Counted from the first letter of the stretch, positions 1-12,512 are shown. The stretch: 64,000 bases of DNA from Symbiodinium natans (GCA_905221605.1 CAJNDS010002309.1:186001-250000), one strand, 5' to 3'. Numbers and translations: made by a program. The notes: generated from the sequence alone by a model not told the origin.

Positions 1-1995
1 AAGGGACCCTTCCTATCGGTAGGTATCTGAATGTATCTGAAATAGATCTAGAGTAGTACCTCTTGCATTCATGCGACCTGTGTTCAGTAGCTTGAGGTTT
101 AGGCTTTTCATCTCGATGCTCAAAAAGTATAGTACTATCATGGAGATGCCCAGCAAGCAATACAAGGTGGGGTACACAAACTGGGTGGTAGTGCGAGAAG
201 CAGGCAATCTGGAAATGGTCGCTCTAAGGGCACTACCTCTGAGAAAGGGGTCGTCCAGGCCGGGCCCCCAAATCTTAAACTGGATTGAGGGTTTGCGGCT
301 CAAGGCCCCAAACCCGAAAAGGCCGTATGGATTGGGGCAGCTTCGGGGCAGGTTTTAGGGTTTGTAGGGCTAGATAAGGACTAGTCAGGATGTCTCCGGC
401 CAGCATCCCCAATCAAGCAAGGTCACATCTGAATTGTGTCATAGACGACAGGCTCGTCTCCGCGATTGAACTCCTGACCCACACCCCCCCCCCCCCCCCC
501 CTGTGCAGCACTAAACCCCAAAAAGCCTATACACCCTAAACCCTAAACCCTAAACCCACAACCTATACAGAACTTGGAACCCTAGCAAAAACATTTGTTT
601 TGCTGTTTCTTCGGAATTAAAGTACCCCAAAATGAAAAATGATTCCCCAAGTATCCCTAAGAAACCCAAAAGGACAAGGTCAGGAGGGGAGATCCCACCG
701 TTCGGCTCAGGCTCAGTAGTAGGGTTTAGGGTTTAGAGTTTAGGGTATGGTTTACAGTTTAGGGTAAGGTGGAGCCTACCGTCTTGGCTTCGATATGCAT
801 GCGCCAAAAGGGCACTAGCAGGAGTCTCTTACTGGGTCTCCCCATCTGCGGCAGGACATGCGGGACCCAGCTCCCTAACTCAATTCCATAGACGTCCTAG
901 GCAAACCCTGAGGTCCTAACCCTAAACCCTAAACCCCTAGACCCTGAACCCTAGACCTCAAACCCCTAACCTACAAGCTCTGTGCCATCCCATCCAAAGG
1001 GTCCATGTGCCTGAGTAGTAAGTATGTATACTTGGCCCTAAAGTCTCTCTAGGGTTTAGGGTTCGGGGTTCAGGCTTTAGGGTTTGGGTCCATGCACCTA
1101 AATAGAAGATACGTGGGCCTTCAAGCACTTCTTAAATAATTATGTACATGGACCCGTAGGGAATGGTCACTTCTCCAACAATCGTCCCTTTTGGGTCCTC
1201 ATTATAAGGCGGCCTCTCTTATTTAGGGCACCCAACAAGGAACCATTATAATTCAGAGAACCAATATAGGAACTACGTACTTTGCAGCCAAAGTATACTC
1301 GATTTAGACACATGAACCCTTCTGGCAGATGGTTCGAAAAGTGGATACAAAACCCCAAAGCCCCAAGCATGCAACACCATTGGATAGGCGGCTAAGAAGT
1401 TCAGAGCTTTGTTTCCTTCCCCCCCCCCCCCTCCCGAACTCCCTCCACCACGTGCCCTGCCCTTGCCCTGTCCTTTTGAAGCTCCTGAGCCAGCAAGTGT
1501 ACCTGGGCGTGCTTTAAGAGTCCATGTACTTAGACAGGGTAGGGGTGTAGGTTTAAAGAGTGGGAGTTTAGGGTATCGGGTTTCGGGGACACTGCCACCT
1601 GGAATAAGTTTGTTCGGGTTTACGGTTCAAGCCCTAAACCCTAAACCCTAAACCCGTTCAAGGGTCTGGGGTGTGGGGTTGAGGGCTTTGGTTTGGAATT
1701 TGCTCGTCAAGATGGCCGGTTGGGGTTTATACTCCGTCCCGGTGCCCGTTGCTGCTGGCTTAGCATCCTGGCGAAATGGTTAAGCCTTTGTGACCGATTT
1801 TTCCCGCGGGGGGGGGGGGGGGGGGGGGGGGGGTGGGTGGGTGGGTTAGGACCTATTTTACAGTTCTCAAGGCTTGCTAAACTTTCAATCCTAGACCCTA
1901 AACCCTTAATCCTAAACCCTAAACCCTAAACCTTGAACCCTGAACCCTAAACCCTAAATTCAACTGAATTTCTGAGTCGCAGACTGCTGGCTGAC

Positions 1996-2032
1996 GGTGC
2001 GAATGCTCGGCATCGAGGAGCAGCGGTACGGC
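1996..2032 (-). CDS. Gene-2 exon candidate (AVPLLLDAEHSH)
   Basis: Acceptor GAG then G, GT donor; CCCTAAA arrays below and a long TTTAGGG array above. Confidence 0.35.
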
Positions 2033-2300
2033 CTCGGTTTGGGATTGGTGTTTGGTGTTTAGGGTTTAGGGTTTGGGGTTTAGGGTTTAGGGTTTAGGGT
2101 TTAGGGTTGAGGGTTTAGGGTTTACGGTCTAGGGTTTGGAGTTTGGAGTTTGGAGTTTGGAGTTTAGGGTCCAGAGTTTAGGGTTTAGGGTTGGGAGTTT
2201 AGGGTTTAGGGTTTGGTGTTCAGGGTTTAGGGTTGGAGTTTGGAGTTTGGGGTTTAGGGCTTAGGGTTTTCGGGTCTTAGGCTTCTGCAAAGTGTGGGAC

Positions 2301-2386
2301 GTAGGGAGACGTAGGGAGACGTAGGGAGACGTAGGGAGACGTAGGGAGACGTAGGGAGACGTAGGGAGACGTAGGGAGACGTAGGG
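2301..2386 (+). repeat. 10 bp tandem array GTAGGGAGAC x8
   Basis: Eight identical units and a partial ninth, inside a TTTAGGG region. Confidence 0.98.
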
Positions 2387-2766
2387 TTTTCGGGTCTCAG
2401 GGCCCAGGGAGGTTTAGCGCGTTTTGGGGGGTTGGGGAGATTACGGGCTCATAGGAAGCTTTAGCAAGGGTTTAGGGTTTAAGGTTTAGGGTTAGGGAAG
2501 CTTAGTGTAGGGCCACAAGATTCAAGACTGTTAAGGCGTTTAGGTCCTCAGGGCTTGCAGGGTGTAGTTTGGGCTCAGGACGGTGCTCTCCAGTGACTTG
2601 CAATGTAAGCCCTACGTCATATGGTAGTACCCTCAACCCTAAACCCTAAACCCTGAACCCTAAACTCTAAACCCTGCACCCTAAACCCTAAGCCATCAAC
2701 AAAAAATGTGCACGCGTCTGGCAAAAGACTCCCTGAATCACCCGCAAGCACATAATCGCACATTCC

Positions 2767-2872
2767 CAAAGGCTCCATGTACCCTTATAGCAGATACCCA
2801 GGCCTTAAGGTACTTATATACAACCCCTTTAAGGCCTAGGTATCTACTATATGGGTACGTGGAGCCTTAGGG
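2767..2872 (+). mobile_element. Foldback element, family A
   Basis: Inverted termini AAGGCTCCATGTACCC / GGGTACGTGGAGCCTT with the family's inner arms. Confidence 0.8.
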
Positions 2873-2956
2873 ATTGACACGCCGGGAGAGCCTCCACTTC
2901 CTCCCTATGTAATGCTCGTTGACTTCGCACGCCTGCGCTGGCGGGTTGAGGCAAAC

Positions 2957-2979
2957 CTTGCGCCCTTGCAAAAGCTGGC
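2957..2979 (-). CDS. Gene-2 exon candidate (QLLQGRK)
   Basis: Acceptor GAG then G, possible GT donor; the open frame could run on through VCLNPPAQACEVNEHYIG. The plus strand is open as well, so strand is not certain. Confidence 0.35.
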
Positions 2980-3034
2980 CTCGAATCTTGCAGGGGGTTT
3001 AGGGTTTAGGGTTTAGGGTTTCTTGGGTGATCAC

Positions 3035-3069
3035 GAAGGCGCGCATGCGGAGATCCGGGGCCATCCCAC
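3035..3069 (-). CDS. Gene-2 exon candidate (GMAPDLRMRAF)
   Basis: Acceptor CAG then G, possible GT donor; frame open both sides (SPYPGGMAPDLRMRAFVITQ). Array orientation is mirror type. Confidence 0.4.
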
Positions 3070-3610
3070 CTGGGTATGGAGAGCCGCTACAAATGCGCAT
3101 GAGACTATGTGCGTCCGAGTCTAAACCCCAAAGCCCTGAAACCCCAAACTTGAAACCCTAAACCCCGAAACCCTAAACCCCAAAACCCCTATACCCTAAA
3201 CCCCGAAACCCTAAACCCTGCAACTCCCTGAGCCCTCTCATTCAATCTTCTTCACGTGTCGGGGCGCAAGGGGTAGGCTACCGAGGAGCCGCAGGGTCAC
3301 CCCAAGCATGACCCAAGGGTCCATGTTCCCATGGGTTTAGGGTTTAGGGTGTAGGGGTTTATAGCGTGTATGTACACTTGTAGACCCACAAAAGAAGACA
3401 CAGAAACTAAGTTGGGGCATGTACGACTCGAAAAAAACATTAAACCCTACAAGCCCTGCATGAGCACCATAAACCCGTTAAAACCCCAAGCCCTGTAAAC
3501 CCACTAATGCCAACACCCTCAAACAAGCCGTCAACCCAAATAAAACCAATGAGAAATCCCTAAACCCCATAGTTAGACCCTACAAAGGTCTAATCCCTAT
3601 AAACCTAACT

Positions 3611-3722
3611 TAGTAGCCCAGTAACCATATAATCATAAGGGCACCCTTTTTTGGTTGGTTACTTTATAAAGGGAACCAGAACCAAACAACCAAAGGGAAA
3701 GGGGCATCACTGGGCTACCAAG
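3611..3722 (+). mobile_element. Foldback element, family B
   Basis: GTAGCCCAGTAACCATATAA, GGGCACCCTTTTTTGG, GGTTGGTTACTTTATAAAGG and ATCACTGGGCTACCAAG mark the family. Further copies: 33372-33460, 39966-40077, 48915-49023. Confidence 0.85.
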
Positions 3723-4525
3723 AAACGTAAAAGCCCGGAGCCGTAATAACCCCCAAACCCTCAACCCTAAACCCTCAACCCTCAACCCTAAACCCTCAAC
3801 CCTCAACCCTCAACCCTAAACCCTGAACCCTGAACCCTAAACCCTAAGCAGCCGGCAGCATCTTTGGCCGCCTGTCCAGCGGAGGGTTTAGGCCAGTTTG
3901 GGGTTTACGGTTTGGCTATAGGGTTTAGGGTTTGGGGTTCGGGGGTTGGGGGTTTGGGGTTTAGGCACGGCAACCTAAACCCAAAATAAATTGAATAAGG
4001 GCCTACTCTGGGCCCTGGAAGGTGTAGGGTTTAACCCTAAACCCGAAACCCTAACCCTAAACCCTAAACCCTAAACCCTAAACCCTAAACCAAAACCTGG
4101 AGTTTGATTTTATCCGAAGCTTTTTCCTGGGATGCAGTAGACGTACCCGAAGGCTCAAGATGCCCCCCATCGCAGATGGAAGGCTGGAATAGCATGGTCT
4201 TTGGGCCCAATGAAAGTCCTTAGAGCCTAATAGGGAGTATTATAGGGGGTGCTATAATCCATCTGAAGGACTGCTGGTACCTTACGAACACGAAGACTAC
4301 CTTTCGTGTAGGTCGCCTAGGAATCCTCCAAGGAGTGTACAGTAACCACCTACCAAACCCTAGGCTACTGCTAGGGCTCTCGAGGCGGAGCTTCGAACCC
4401 TGAACCCTGAACCCTAAACCCTAAACCCCAAACCTTAAACCCCAAACCCCAAACCCTACACCCCCTCAACACCCCAAACCCCCCCTAAACCCCGAAACCC
4501 TACCCTGGAGGTGGTAGAGGCGAGC

Positions 4526-4555
4526 CTGACATATCCGCCGCAGCCGAGACAGAGC
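4526..4555 (-). CDS. Gene-2 exon (ALSRLRRICQ)
   Basis: Ten codons, acceptor GAG then G, donor GC, phase 0. Same bracket of CCCTAAA below and TTTAGGG above. Confidence 0.5.
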
Positions 4556-5080
4556 CTCTGCCGTGGAATGGGACCATTCGATCGCCCAGCTTAGGGTTTA
4601 GGGTTCGGGGTTTAGGGTTTGGGGTTTAGCGTTTGCAGGGCTGAGAGTCGAAAACCCTTAATTGGGCTTTACAGGCTTTCTTATCAGATTGATAGAGTGG
4701 ATGAGGCAGGCATGATGGGGTTTATAAGGCGAGTCGGATATATTAACGGTTCAGTTAGGGTTTACTAAGGGTTTCTTAAGGGTTTAATTGGGGTTTAATT
4801 AGGGCTTAGTCCGGGTTTATAGGAATCATCAAGCTTATAGGCGCTTCTTAGGGTGTAGGGTATGGGCTTTAGGTTCTAGGGTTTAGGGTTTAGAGGGTTT
4901 TAAAGGGCTTCGGCGTTTAGGATTTTAATTTAAGGTGTAGCATCCCCAGGCCCAAGGAAGCGTTGCTTTCCCTACCTGGGGTTTGGGGATGAATCCGAAT
5001 CCCTACCCTAAACCCTGAACCCTAAACCCTAAACCCTAAACCCTGTGACTAGCCCTAATTTCAAGGCCCTCGATGCACGC

Positions 5081-5128
5081 CTCATCCACCTCCTGCTGCT
5101 CGGCCTGCGTCAGGGAGGGGCGGAAGTC
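5081..5128 (-). CDS. Gene-2 exon (DFRPSLTQAEQQEVDE)
   Basis: Sixteen codons, acceptor GAG then G, donor GC. Clear coding composition. CCCTAAA array immediately below, TTTAGGG array immediately above. No family recognised. Confidence 0.65.
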
Positions 5129-6159
5129 CTCAAGCCACAGTGCAGGGTTTAGGGTTTAGGGATTAGGGATTAGGGTTTAGGGTTTAGGGCTTAGGGTTTA
5201 GGGCTTAGTAGGGTCTATCGTTTTTTTTTTTTTTTGGGGGGGGGGGGGCTGTATCGGGTCGAGGCTTGCAAAAGGCTTCGGGTTTAGGTCTTAGGCTTGA
5301 CCTAACTCAGGGGGGTGTAGGGTTTAGGGTTTAAAGTTTAGGGTTTTGGGTTTAGGGTTGGGAGGGGGGGGGGGTGCCCCTTGCGAGGAGGATTGGGGTA
5401 CGTACCCGTGATCAGGAACGAAGGTAACTTGGGTTGAAGGTTTAGGGTTATGGGGCTATAGGTTTTTTTAAGGCTCTGACTTGAAACCCTAAGGGTCCAG
5501 GTGCATGGACTCTTAGGGAAAGCTTATTTGGGTTTAGGGTGTGGGGTTTGGGGCTCCCAGTGGAGGGACGTTGGTCCCTTTGAGTGCACTTGGAGGTTCA
5601 GGTTGATGAAATCGTGAACACTGACAGGTTAATGTTAGAGTCCCTTTAATAAACCCCCCCCCCCCCCCCGGCAATCTTGTTTTGGTCCCCGGGGTTTGGA
5701 GGGGTGGAAAAATGCGGGGTGTCAATTATGAGGATTCCGGGGGTCTGGGGTCTGGGGGTCGGGGGGGGGTCAGCTGTCACGAGATCTGCTTCTCTAAAGA
5801 CTGAGCCTTGGAGCTCTTTCAAGCCAGCTCAGCTGAAAAGTCTTCTCTGCAATGGAACTCTTAAGCCATTTTCAGTAAAATTTTCAATTCCTAGCCGGAA
5901 AAATTTTACAAATACCACCCCATTATTATTATTATTATTATTATTATTATCACCGGACCCTCCTATATAGACTTGTTTACATACATCGGCCCCAAAACCT
6001 CCCGTAATGGAAAGTAGTCTTCGGCTGGGGCCCTCTGGCCCGGCGAATATTACTATTACCACCCCAATTAAAAAAGCGACTCTCACATTACCCTAAACCC
6101 TAAACCCTAAACCCGAAACCCTGAACCCTAAACCCTAAACGCGGTCGCGTAAACCCTGC

Positions 6160-6189
6160 GGTGTCCTCCGTGAGCTCAAAGGCAGCATC
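6160..6189 (-). CDS. Gene-2 exon (DAAFELTEDT)
   Basis: Ten codons, acceptor CAG then G, donor GC; CCCTAAA below and TTTAGGG above. Confidence 0.55.
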
Positions 6190-6365
6190 CTGATGTCAAG
6201 TCATGAGACCCTCGGATCAGGGGCTTTGGCAAAACTCCAACCTTTTTGGGGGTCTAGGGTTTAGGGTTTAGGGTGCTCAATATTTGGTTAACTTCTTTGT
6301 TTGGGGCTTGGGGCCTGATCGCTTTTGGCCCCTTCATAAGCGCCTACAGTAAACCCTGAACAGGC

Positions 6366-6398
6366 CTCTACGATGCTGGTCAGGCGCTCCAGCAGCAC
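6366..6398 (-). CDS. Gene-2 exon (VLLERLTSIVE)
   Basis: Eleven codons, acceptor GAG then G, donor GC, phase 0 with the next exon. Confidence 0.6.
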
Positions 6399-6587
6399 CT
6401 CGGAAAGCGAGGGGTGTAAAGATCGATAGGGACATAAAGCCTAAAGACCAACTTCAATATATATATATATATATATATAAGAACAGTGGGGGTTTACGAA
6501 AATAGGAGATCCCTAAAACAGACCCCAAATAGCAGGATTACAAAACAAGGACCACCAAAAAGGCACCGATGGGAGCTACAAGGTCAA

Positions 6588-6684
6588 GGGTTTTAGGGTT
6601 TAGGGTTTTAGGGTTTTAGGGTTTTAGGGTTCTAGGGTTCTAGGGTTTAGGGTTTTAGGGTTTTAGGGTTTTAGGGTTTAGGGC
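6588..6684 (+). repeat. (TTTTAGGG)n octamer array
   Basis: Eight to ten GGGTTTTA octamers, the Chlamydomonas-type unit; a second such array is at 58150-58200. Confidence 0.92.
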
Positions 6685-7010
6685 TACAAGGTCAAGAAGG
6701 CAGCAAGGAGAGGCCACCCAGGCCACCGGGTGCACGTTTTTGTTTATAGAGGTTTTTGCCATGGACCCTCAAGGTTGTACTCTTGGGTTTCGGGGGACCC
6801 TTTTTAAAGGATCCTTGACTTCCAGGGACCGAATTGTGTAGGGTAAGGTGGGATAAGGGCCATATTCGGAGCACATATGAAGGGAAACCTGGCCCCAAGC
6901 CTACATGAAACCCTAACTTCTAAACCCTAAGCAAGCCCTGAAATTCTAAAACCTCAACCCTCCTATTCACGGAAGCATTTTGTGCAGTGATTGTCGTCGT
7001 GAAAGGCCAG

Positions 7011-7096
7011 GGTTTAGGGTTTAGGGTTTAGGGTTTAGGGTTTAGGGTTTAGGGTTTAGGGTTTAGGGTTTAGGGTTTAGGGTTTAGGGTTTAGGG
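7011..7096 (+). repeat. Perfect (TTTAGGG)12 array
   Basis: About twelve uninterrupted heptamers, G-rich strand on plus, just below the island at 7100-7235. Confidence 0.98.
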
Positions 7097-8004
7097 AGGC
7101 AGTGGCCCATAATAATGTCGCCTGCGAAAAGCCTTGAAAAGCTAAACCTGGGCTCCGAGCCGGCGAGAGAACCGAGGTGGGCTTGATGGGCATGAACGCC
7201 GCGCTGGCGCCCAGAATCTGAGGGCAAGGCCCCTTTCCCCTCAAGGGGTTTTAGGGTTTAGGGTTTAGGGTGTAGGGTTTAGGGTCTGAGTGCAAGGCAA
7301 GTGGTGTAGATTTTACGTTTTTGGGTTTCTGGTTTAGGGTACAGCTTGAGGGTTTCTCCTTATAACTTAAACCCTAAACCGAAAAATGAATGGGAGGCAC
7401 CTTCAAAAAAGTGAATACTTTTTTTAAGTACTGCACATGGACCCTTGCAGGGAGGAGTCTCCTGGTCCTACTACCTGGAGTCACTTCACTGCTAGCAAAA
7501 GGAGTCATACTAATGACCCACTTTACGGGCTGCATCAGCTTGTAACTTGGGCCCCCCTTATTGTAGTCCAGAAACTGCAGACCCCCCTAAGCTCATTTTA
7601 CCACACTACAGCGCCTGCCCCAACCCAGTCTCCACCTCTCCGAAACCAGGGGGCTGTTTTAGGGTTTAGGGTTTAGGGTTTAGGGTTTAGTGTTGTTAAG
7701 AAGAAACGTGCTTTTGTCGCATCAGTCTAATAGGGTCTGGGATCTAGGGTTCTCGTGTCCCTGATAAACCTTACGCCCACATCCTGAACCCTGAGCACCC
7801 CTGTTGGAGAAACCTTGGGTCCAAAGAAGCCACCAAGACCCCAAAACCCTAAACCCTCAACACCCTAAACCCTAAACCCCAAAAACCCTAAAAACCCTCA
7901 AAACCCTAAAAACCCTAAGAACCCCTAAAAACCCTAAAAACCCTAAAAACCTCCTTAAAACCCTAAACCCTGAAAAGCCTTACCCAGGAGGCCCGAAACC
8001 CAGC

Positions 8005-8031
8005 CTTTTTGGACTGCGTCAGAGTGGTGAC
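8005..8031 (-). CDS. Gene-2 exon (VTTLTQSKK)
   Basis: Nine codons, acceptor GAG then G, donor GC, phase 0. The plus strand is open too; the choice rests on splice signals and the neighbouring chain. Confidence 0.4.
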
Positions 8032-8318
8032 CTCTCGCAACAAGTGGGGTGCGATTGGTCCGGAGGGCTTACCTACAGTAACCATTATGGGGGGTTCCGA
8101 AAATGGGGGGTACCCTGTTTGGGGGTCCCTTTAAGGCATAAGAAGGGGTACCCCCTATTTTGGGAATGCCCATATACCTTTAAAACGGAAATATACCCGG
8201 CACGTCCCTTTCTCTAAGGGTATATAGGTTGCTCTGGGCACGGGACCTGTAGAGGAGAGTAACCGCAGACTACGAATTAATGCCCCTCTCTGGACATCCA
8301 TGCGACCAGCCGGCACAA

Positions 8319-8438
8319 CCCTAAATCCTAACCCTAAACCCTAAACCCTAAACCCTAAACCCTAAACCCTAAACCCTAAACCCTAAACCCTAAACCCTAA
8401 ACCCTAAATCCTTACCCTAAACCCTAAACCCTAAACCC
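8319..8438 (-). repeat. (CCCTAAA)n array, 17 units
   Basis: Heptamers with two single-base variants, C-rich strand on plus. Confidence 0.98.
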
Positions 8439-8829
8439 GGCCTCTCGAACTGTGCGGAGCGCCGAAAGCCGAAAACCCCCACATCCTAAAGCCCGAACTG
8501 GTCACTTCTCCAAAAAAAGAAGTTCAAGGACTTATAACCTAAGCCATTTGGCGTTCCTTAAGATGTCTGTATGTCTGTTCGGACCCTTCACCCCTAAACC
8601 CTGCACCCCAAACCTTACGCCCAAGGCTGCCTAGACGAGGCTGGCCCTTACCCTCTGAAAACTAGTCCCTATGTGCGATCCTCGAAAAGCCTACAAGGGA
8701 AAATATAAAATGTACCAAGAAAAGCAGTCGAGTGGTTGAGGGCTTCTTAAAAGCCCTGAACCCTAAACCCTAAAGCCTAAACCCAAACCCTAAACCCCAA
8801 ACCCCGAACCCCAAACCCATTCGTTGCAC

Positions 8830-8874
8830 CTTGCGGTCGGTGTTCGAATCCCAGGCGCTGGGATCGCAGCTTTC
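8830..8874 (-). CDS. Gene-2 exon (ESCDPSAWDSNTDRK)
   Basis: Fifteen codons, acceptor CAG then G, donor GT. Phase 0 at both ends, matching its neighbours. Contains a tRNA T-loop look-alike that is coincidental. Confidence 0.55.
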
Positions 8875-9345
8875 CTGCAACTCCCGGCGTTTTTCAGAAT
8901 CTGACTGGTTCTTCGTGGGTTATAGGGTTCTTATGGGAGGGTTTGGGGTTTAGGGTTTAGGGTTTAGGGAATGAGGGAATTAGGTACCTCATCTTTCCCT
9001 ATATGAACCCGTTGAGGGATTATGGGTACCATTCCCTGCCAAGAAGCAGCAAGGAATACCCTGCAACCTTCGAAATCTACCGACAGGGGCTTAGATACGG
9101 TACGACTTTTGATAGTATACATCTAGGCACCCAAAGCTAACATTTTGAAATTTGGCTTCCAAGAAAGGTTCATACACATCTTTGTCCTAAACGGTATCTG
9201 GGTTACTCTCGGACTCTAGGTACTCCCTCAACCCTAAACCCTAAACCCTAAACCTTAAACCTTAAACCCTAAACCCTAAACCCTAAACCCTAAACCCTAA
9301 ACCCTAAACCCTAAACCCTAAACCCTAACCCCTGAGCTGCGGCTC

Positions 9346-9377
9346 CTCCACACCCCAATCCACGATGCAACGCACGC
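9346..9377 (-). CDS. Gene-2 exon (VRCIVDWGVE)
   Basis: Two bases complete Gly with the previous exon, then VRCIVDWGVE; GA donor in this model, joining in phase to 8830-8874. Flanked by CCCTAAA below and TTTAGGG above. Confidence 0.55.
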
Positions 9378-9564
9378 CTGGCCACGCGAGCACAGGGGCC
9401 GTTAAAAAGAAAACTTCCCAGGTTTGGGGTTTAGGGTTTAGGGTTTAGGGCTCAGGGTTTAGGGTTTAGGGTGGAGCTTGAGTACCCCCTTCAACTTTAG
9501 TAGGCTTCGGGCGGGTTCTCGCAGTAAACCCTACACCCAGGGCCTAGCCCATGCTGGTGGCCGC

Positions 9565-9604
9565 CTGCTGCTTCTTCGAGCTGCTTGGCCAGCGGCACGC
9601 AGTC
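9565..9604 (-). CDS. Gene-2 exon (DCVPLAKQLEEAA)
   Basis: Thirteen codons plus one base, acceptor CAG then G, donor GC. The split codon is completed in phase by the exon at 9346-9377. Confidence 0.6.
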
Positions 9605-11190
9605 CTGCAAGCAATTCGGTCTTCCATAAGATCCTAAAAACAACTTCCGCTGCCAGCAGCCACAAAAATCCCAACACCTAGACCTCGGGACGGTCTATTG
9701 GGTTTAGGATTTAGCTCCGATCTTCCCCAAGTATCCATCACAACAGTCACTGCATCGATTCCTTGTAGACAACCATCCCGTGGAACTATCTATCAACCGT
9801 AAAACCTAAAACCGAAATTTTGCGCGCCTCCAAGGACTCTCCCCCGCAAAAGTGCGCGAAGGCAGTCTCCCGAACCTTTTTTTGCGGGGGTTTAGGGTTA
9901 TAGGGCTCAGGGTTCAGGGTTTTAGGGTTTAGGGTTTAGGGTCAAAGCCTGAACCTTTTGGTGGGGGGGGGCTTGGTGAGGAGAGCTTTGGGTTTCAGGC
10001 GTTCACCCTAAACCCTAAACCCTAAACCCTGGACCCTTAACCCTCAACCCTAAACTTTCTGGAGTTTGGGGGGTTAGACCAAGGGGCCGAGTTTAAAGGC
10101 CCAAAGGGGATGCTTCAGTCTTCGGGCCCAAGACCTGCGCCCGAAGACTCAAACGCCAAGCCCTCCATGGGACCAAACGAACCCTTAAAAGGGAAAAGGA
10201 TTGGAATAGGGTTTAGGGCTTAGGGCTTAGGGCTTAGGGCTTCGGGCTTAGGGTTTAGGGTTTAGGGTTTGGGGCTTAGGGTTTAGGGTTTTGGGTATAG
10301 GGTTTCGGGTATAGGGTTTCGGGTTTAGGCCTCCTGGTCCCTCCCTCCCCTCCGAGTAGCCGTCTTCATGCCCCTAGATACAACTCTCGTCCCTTGCTGG
10401 GGTGTACTTTGGAGCATCCCGCTTAGGGGCTTAGGGGAGAGGGGAGTGACCATAGACACTGCTATGGGGGTATACATAGGGAAGAAGAAGTCATTCTCGT
10501 TAGGGTTTAGGGTCTAGGGTTTAGTTAAAGGGCGTAGGGCTGTACTCCTCCACCACCCTGATACACCGGTACGCCAAGAGGAGCATGGCCCTTGGGGTTG
10601 AAAGATACAGGTTCCTGGGTGGGATTCAGGGTGTCGTCTCTAAACCCTAAGCCCTAAACCCTAAACCCTAAACCCTAAACCCTAAATTCTAAAACCAATC
10701 AACGTCGAGGTGCAGTGGCTAGGAGGGCTCGGCTGACGAGGTGATCCGGGCTTTTGCATATCCAGCCTCAAGGTGCAGGTGGGTTCAGGAACCCACAGAC
10801 CCCAGCATCTGCAAAAGCTAGGGAGTATGTTGAGGGCTTTGGGGTTTCGGGTTTAGGTTTGGGGTTTAGGGTTTAAGGTTTTGGGGTTTAGGGTTTACGG
10901 TCTAGGGCTTAGGTAATCGGGCACTAGAAACATGACAGCTGCTGCTGAATTTCGAAAGAAGGTTCTCGGAGTCTTTGGGAATGGCTTCCGCTCAAGACAG
11001 CACACACCCAAACGCTAAACCACCCAAGCGCAACAAGCCCTCCCTTCCCTAAACCCTATTGCTTGGGATGCTGCCCCTTATACCAACAGCCCTTAATGAA
11101 CCTAAATAGGGATTATAAGAGGGGGTACTAGAATCCCAATTAAGGCCTGCGATAGATAAGGGGGAATATGGTCTATAGCAGTCTTACAAC

Positions 11191-11300
11191 CCAAAGGGTC
11201 CAGGTACCCATATAGTATATACTTGGGCCTTAAAGGGGTTCCTATACAGTAGCTTTAAGGCCCAAGTATGTACTATATGGTTACATGGACCCTTAGGGTT
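11191..11300 (+). mobile_element. Foldback element, family A
   Basis: Termini AAAGGGTCCAGGTACCC / GGTTACATGGACCCTTAGGG around TATACTTGGGCCTTAAAG. Confidence 0.83.
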
Positions 11301-11456
11301 TGGGTTTTGTCCCCTAAACCCTAAACCCTAAACCCTAAACCCTAAACCCTAAACCCTAAACCCTAAACCCTAAACCCTAAACCCTAAACCCTAAACCCCA
11401 AACCAAATTCTGGGAACCGTCGTTGGCACTCGGACGCCGACTCTGCCCGAGGATGC

Positions 11457-11506
11457 CCGTGCCCAAATCCACCAGCGGGCGCTGCTGACAGAGGGAGAGA
11501 AGCAAC
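11457..11506 (-). CDS. Gene-2 exon (LLLSLCQQRPLVDLGT)
   Basis: Acceptor CAG then G, donor GC; bracketed by a 90 bp CCCTAAA array below and a 120 bp TTTAGGG array above. The plus strand is open here too, so strand rests on the splice rule. Confidence 0.45.
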
Positions 11507-11531
11507 CTGACAGATTGCGCGGATGACCCTT

Positions 11532-11654
11532 TAGGGTTTAGGGTTTAGGGTTTAGGGTTTTAGGGTTTAGGGTTTAGGGTTTAGGGTTTAGGGTTTAGGG
11601 TTTAGGGTTTAGGGTTTAGGGTTTAGGGTTTAGGGTTTAGGGTTTAGGGTTTAG
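11532..11654 (+). repeat. (TTTAGGG)17 array
   Basis: One 8-mer variant, otherwise perfect. With the CCCTAAA array at 11312-11402 it brackets the exon at 11457-11506. Confidence 0.98.
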
Positions 11655-11938
11655 CCTCGACTACACGAAAAAAGGCCCAAAGAAGCCGATAATATCCTGA
11701 ACCCTCAAAAACCTAAACCCTAAATCTGCTTTGGTGTCCGATCTTTTTGGGTGTCCTTGCGCGAAGGTTGGGGTGTGAGTCCTTCGATGGGGTGGGGTCG
11801 GGGATGTGGGGGAAAATTTAGGATGTATAGGGTTCATGCTTAGGGTCTGTTGATGATGTTGACGCTGATGTCGTTGATGACGATGGCCGCCTGCACGTGC
11901 GGAGGTCAACTTCGTCCACGCTTCGGTGGCTTGCGCGC

Positions 11939-11998
11939 CTGCATTAGCTGCGCCATGCGCCGAAGCAGCCGCTCTGTCAACACATTGGTGCACGCCTC
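11939..11998 (-). CDS. Gene-2 exon (EACTNVLTERLLRRMAQLMQ)
   Basis: Twenty codons, EACTNVLTERLLRRMAQLMQ, strongly helical; acceptor GAG then G, donor GC. A further open piece (AAIVINDISVNIINR) starts at 11890 after CAG, which would leave a 48 nt intron. No family recognised. Confidence 0.6.
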
Positions 11999-12112
11999 CT
12001 CGTCGTCCCGGGCTCTAGCGTTTGGGGTTCAGGGTACTTATACTATAACTGTACATATAAACCTCCTTAAGTCCTCTAAGTAGGCTATTAGTAGACTTCT
12101 AACTGTGGCATA

Positions 12113-12431
12113 TGACTATATATATATATATACATATATATACATATATGTTACTATGACTATCACTATCGCTATTGCTATCACTATCACTATGCTAGTA
12201 CTATTACTATTACTATCACTATCACTATCACTGTTACTGTCACCTGTTACTATTACTATTACTATTACTATTACTATTACTATTACTATTGCTATTGCTA
12301 TTGCTATTGCTTTTACTTTTACTTTTACTTGTACTTTACTATTGCTATTATTATGACCATTACTATTCGTACTCCTATTACTCTTACTATTACTATTCCT
12401 ATTTCTGTTTCTGTTTACTACTCCTACTACT

Positions 12432-12512
<81 letters not shown>

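Noticed and set aside
2301-2386. CRISPR-like regular repeat
   Set aside because: The 10 bp units are directly adjacent without spacers.
2900-2990. Plus-strand peptide MLVDFARLRWRVEANLAPLQ
   Set aside because: Looks coding, but all confident exons are on the minus strand and the minus reading has AG-G and GT signals. Kept only as an uncertainty.
8838-8860. GTTCGAATCC T-loop motif
   Set aside because: The stem does not pair and the bases lie inside a likely exon.
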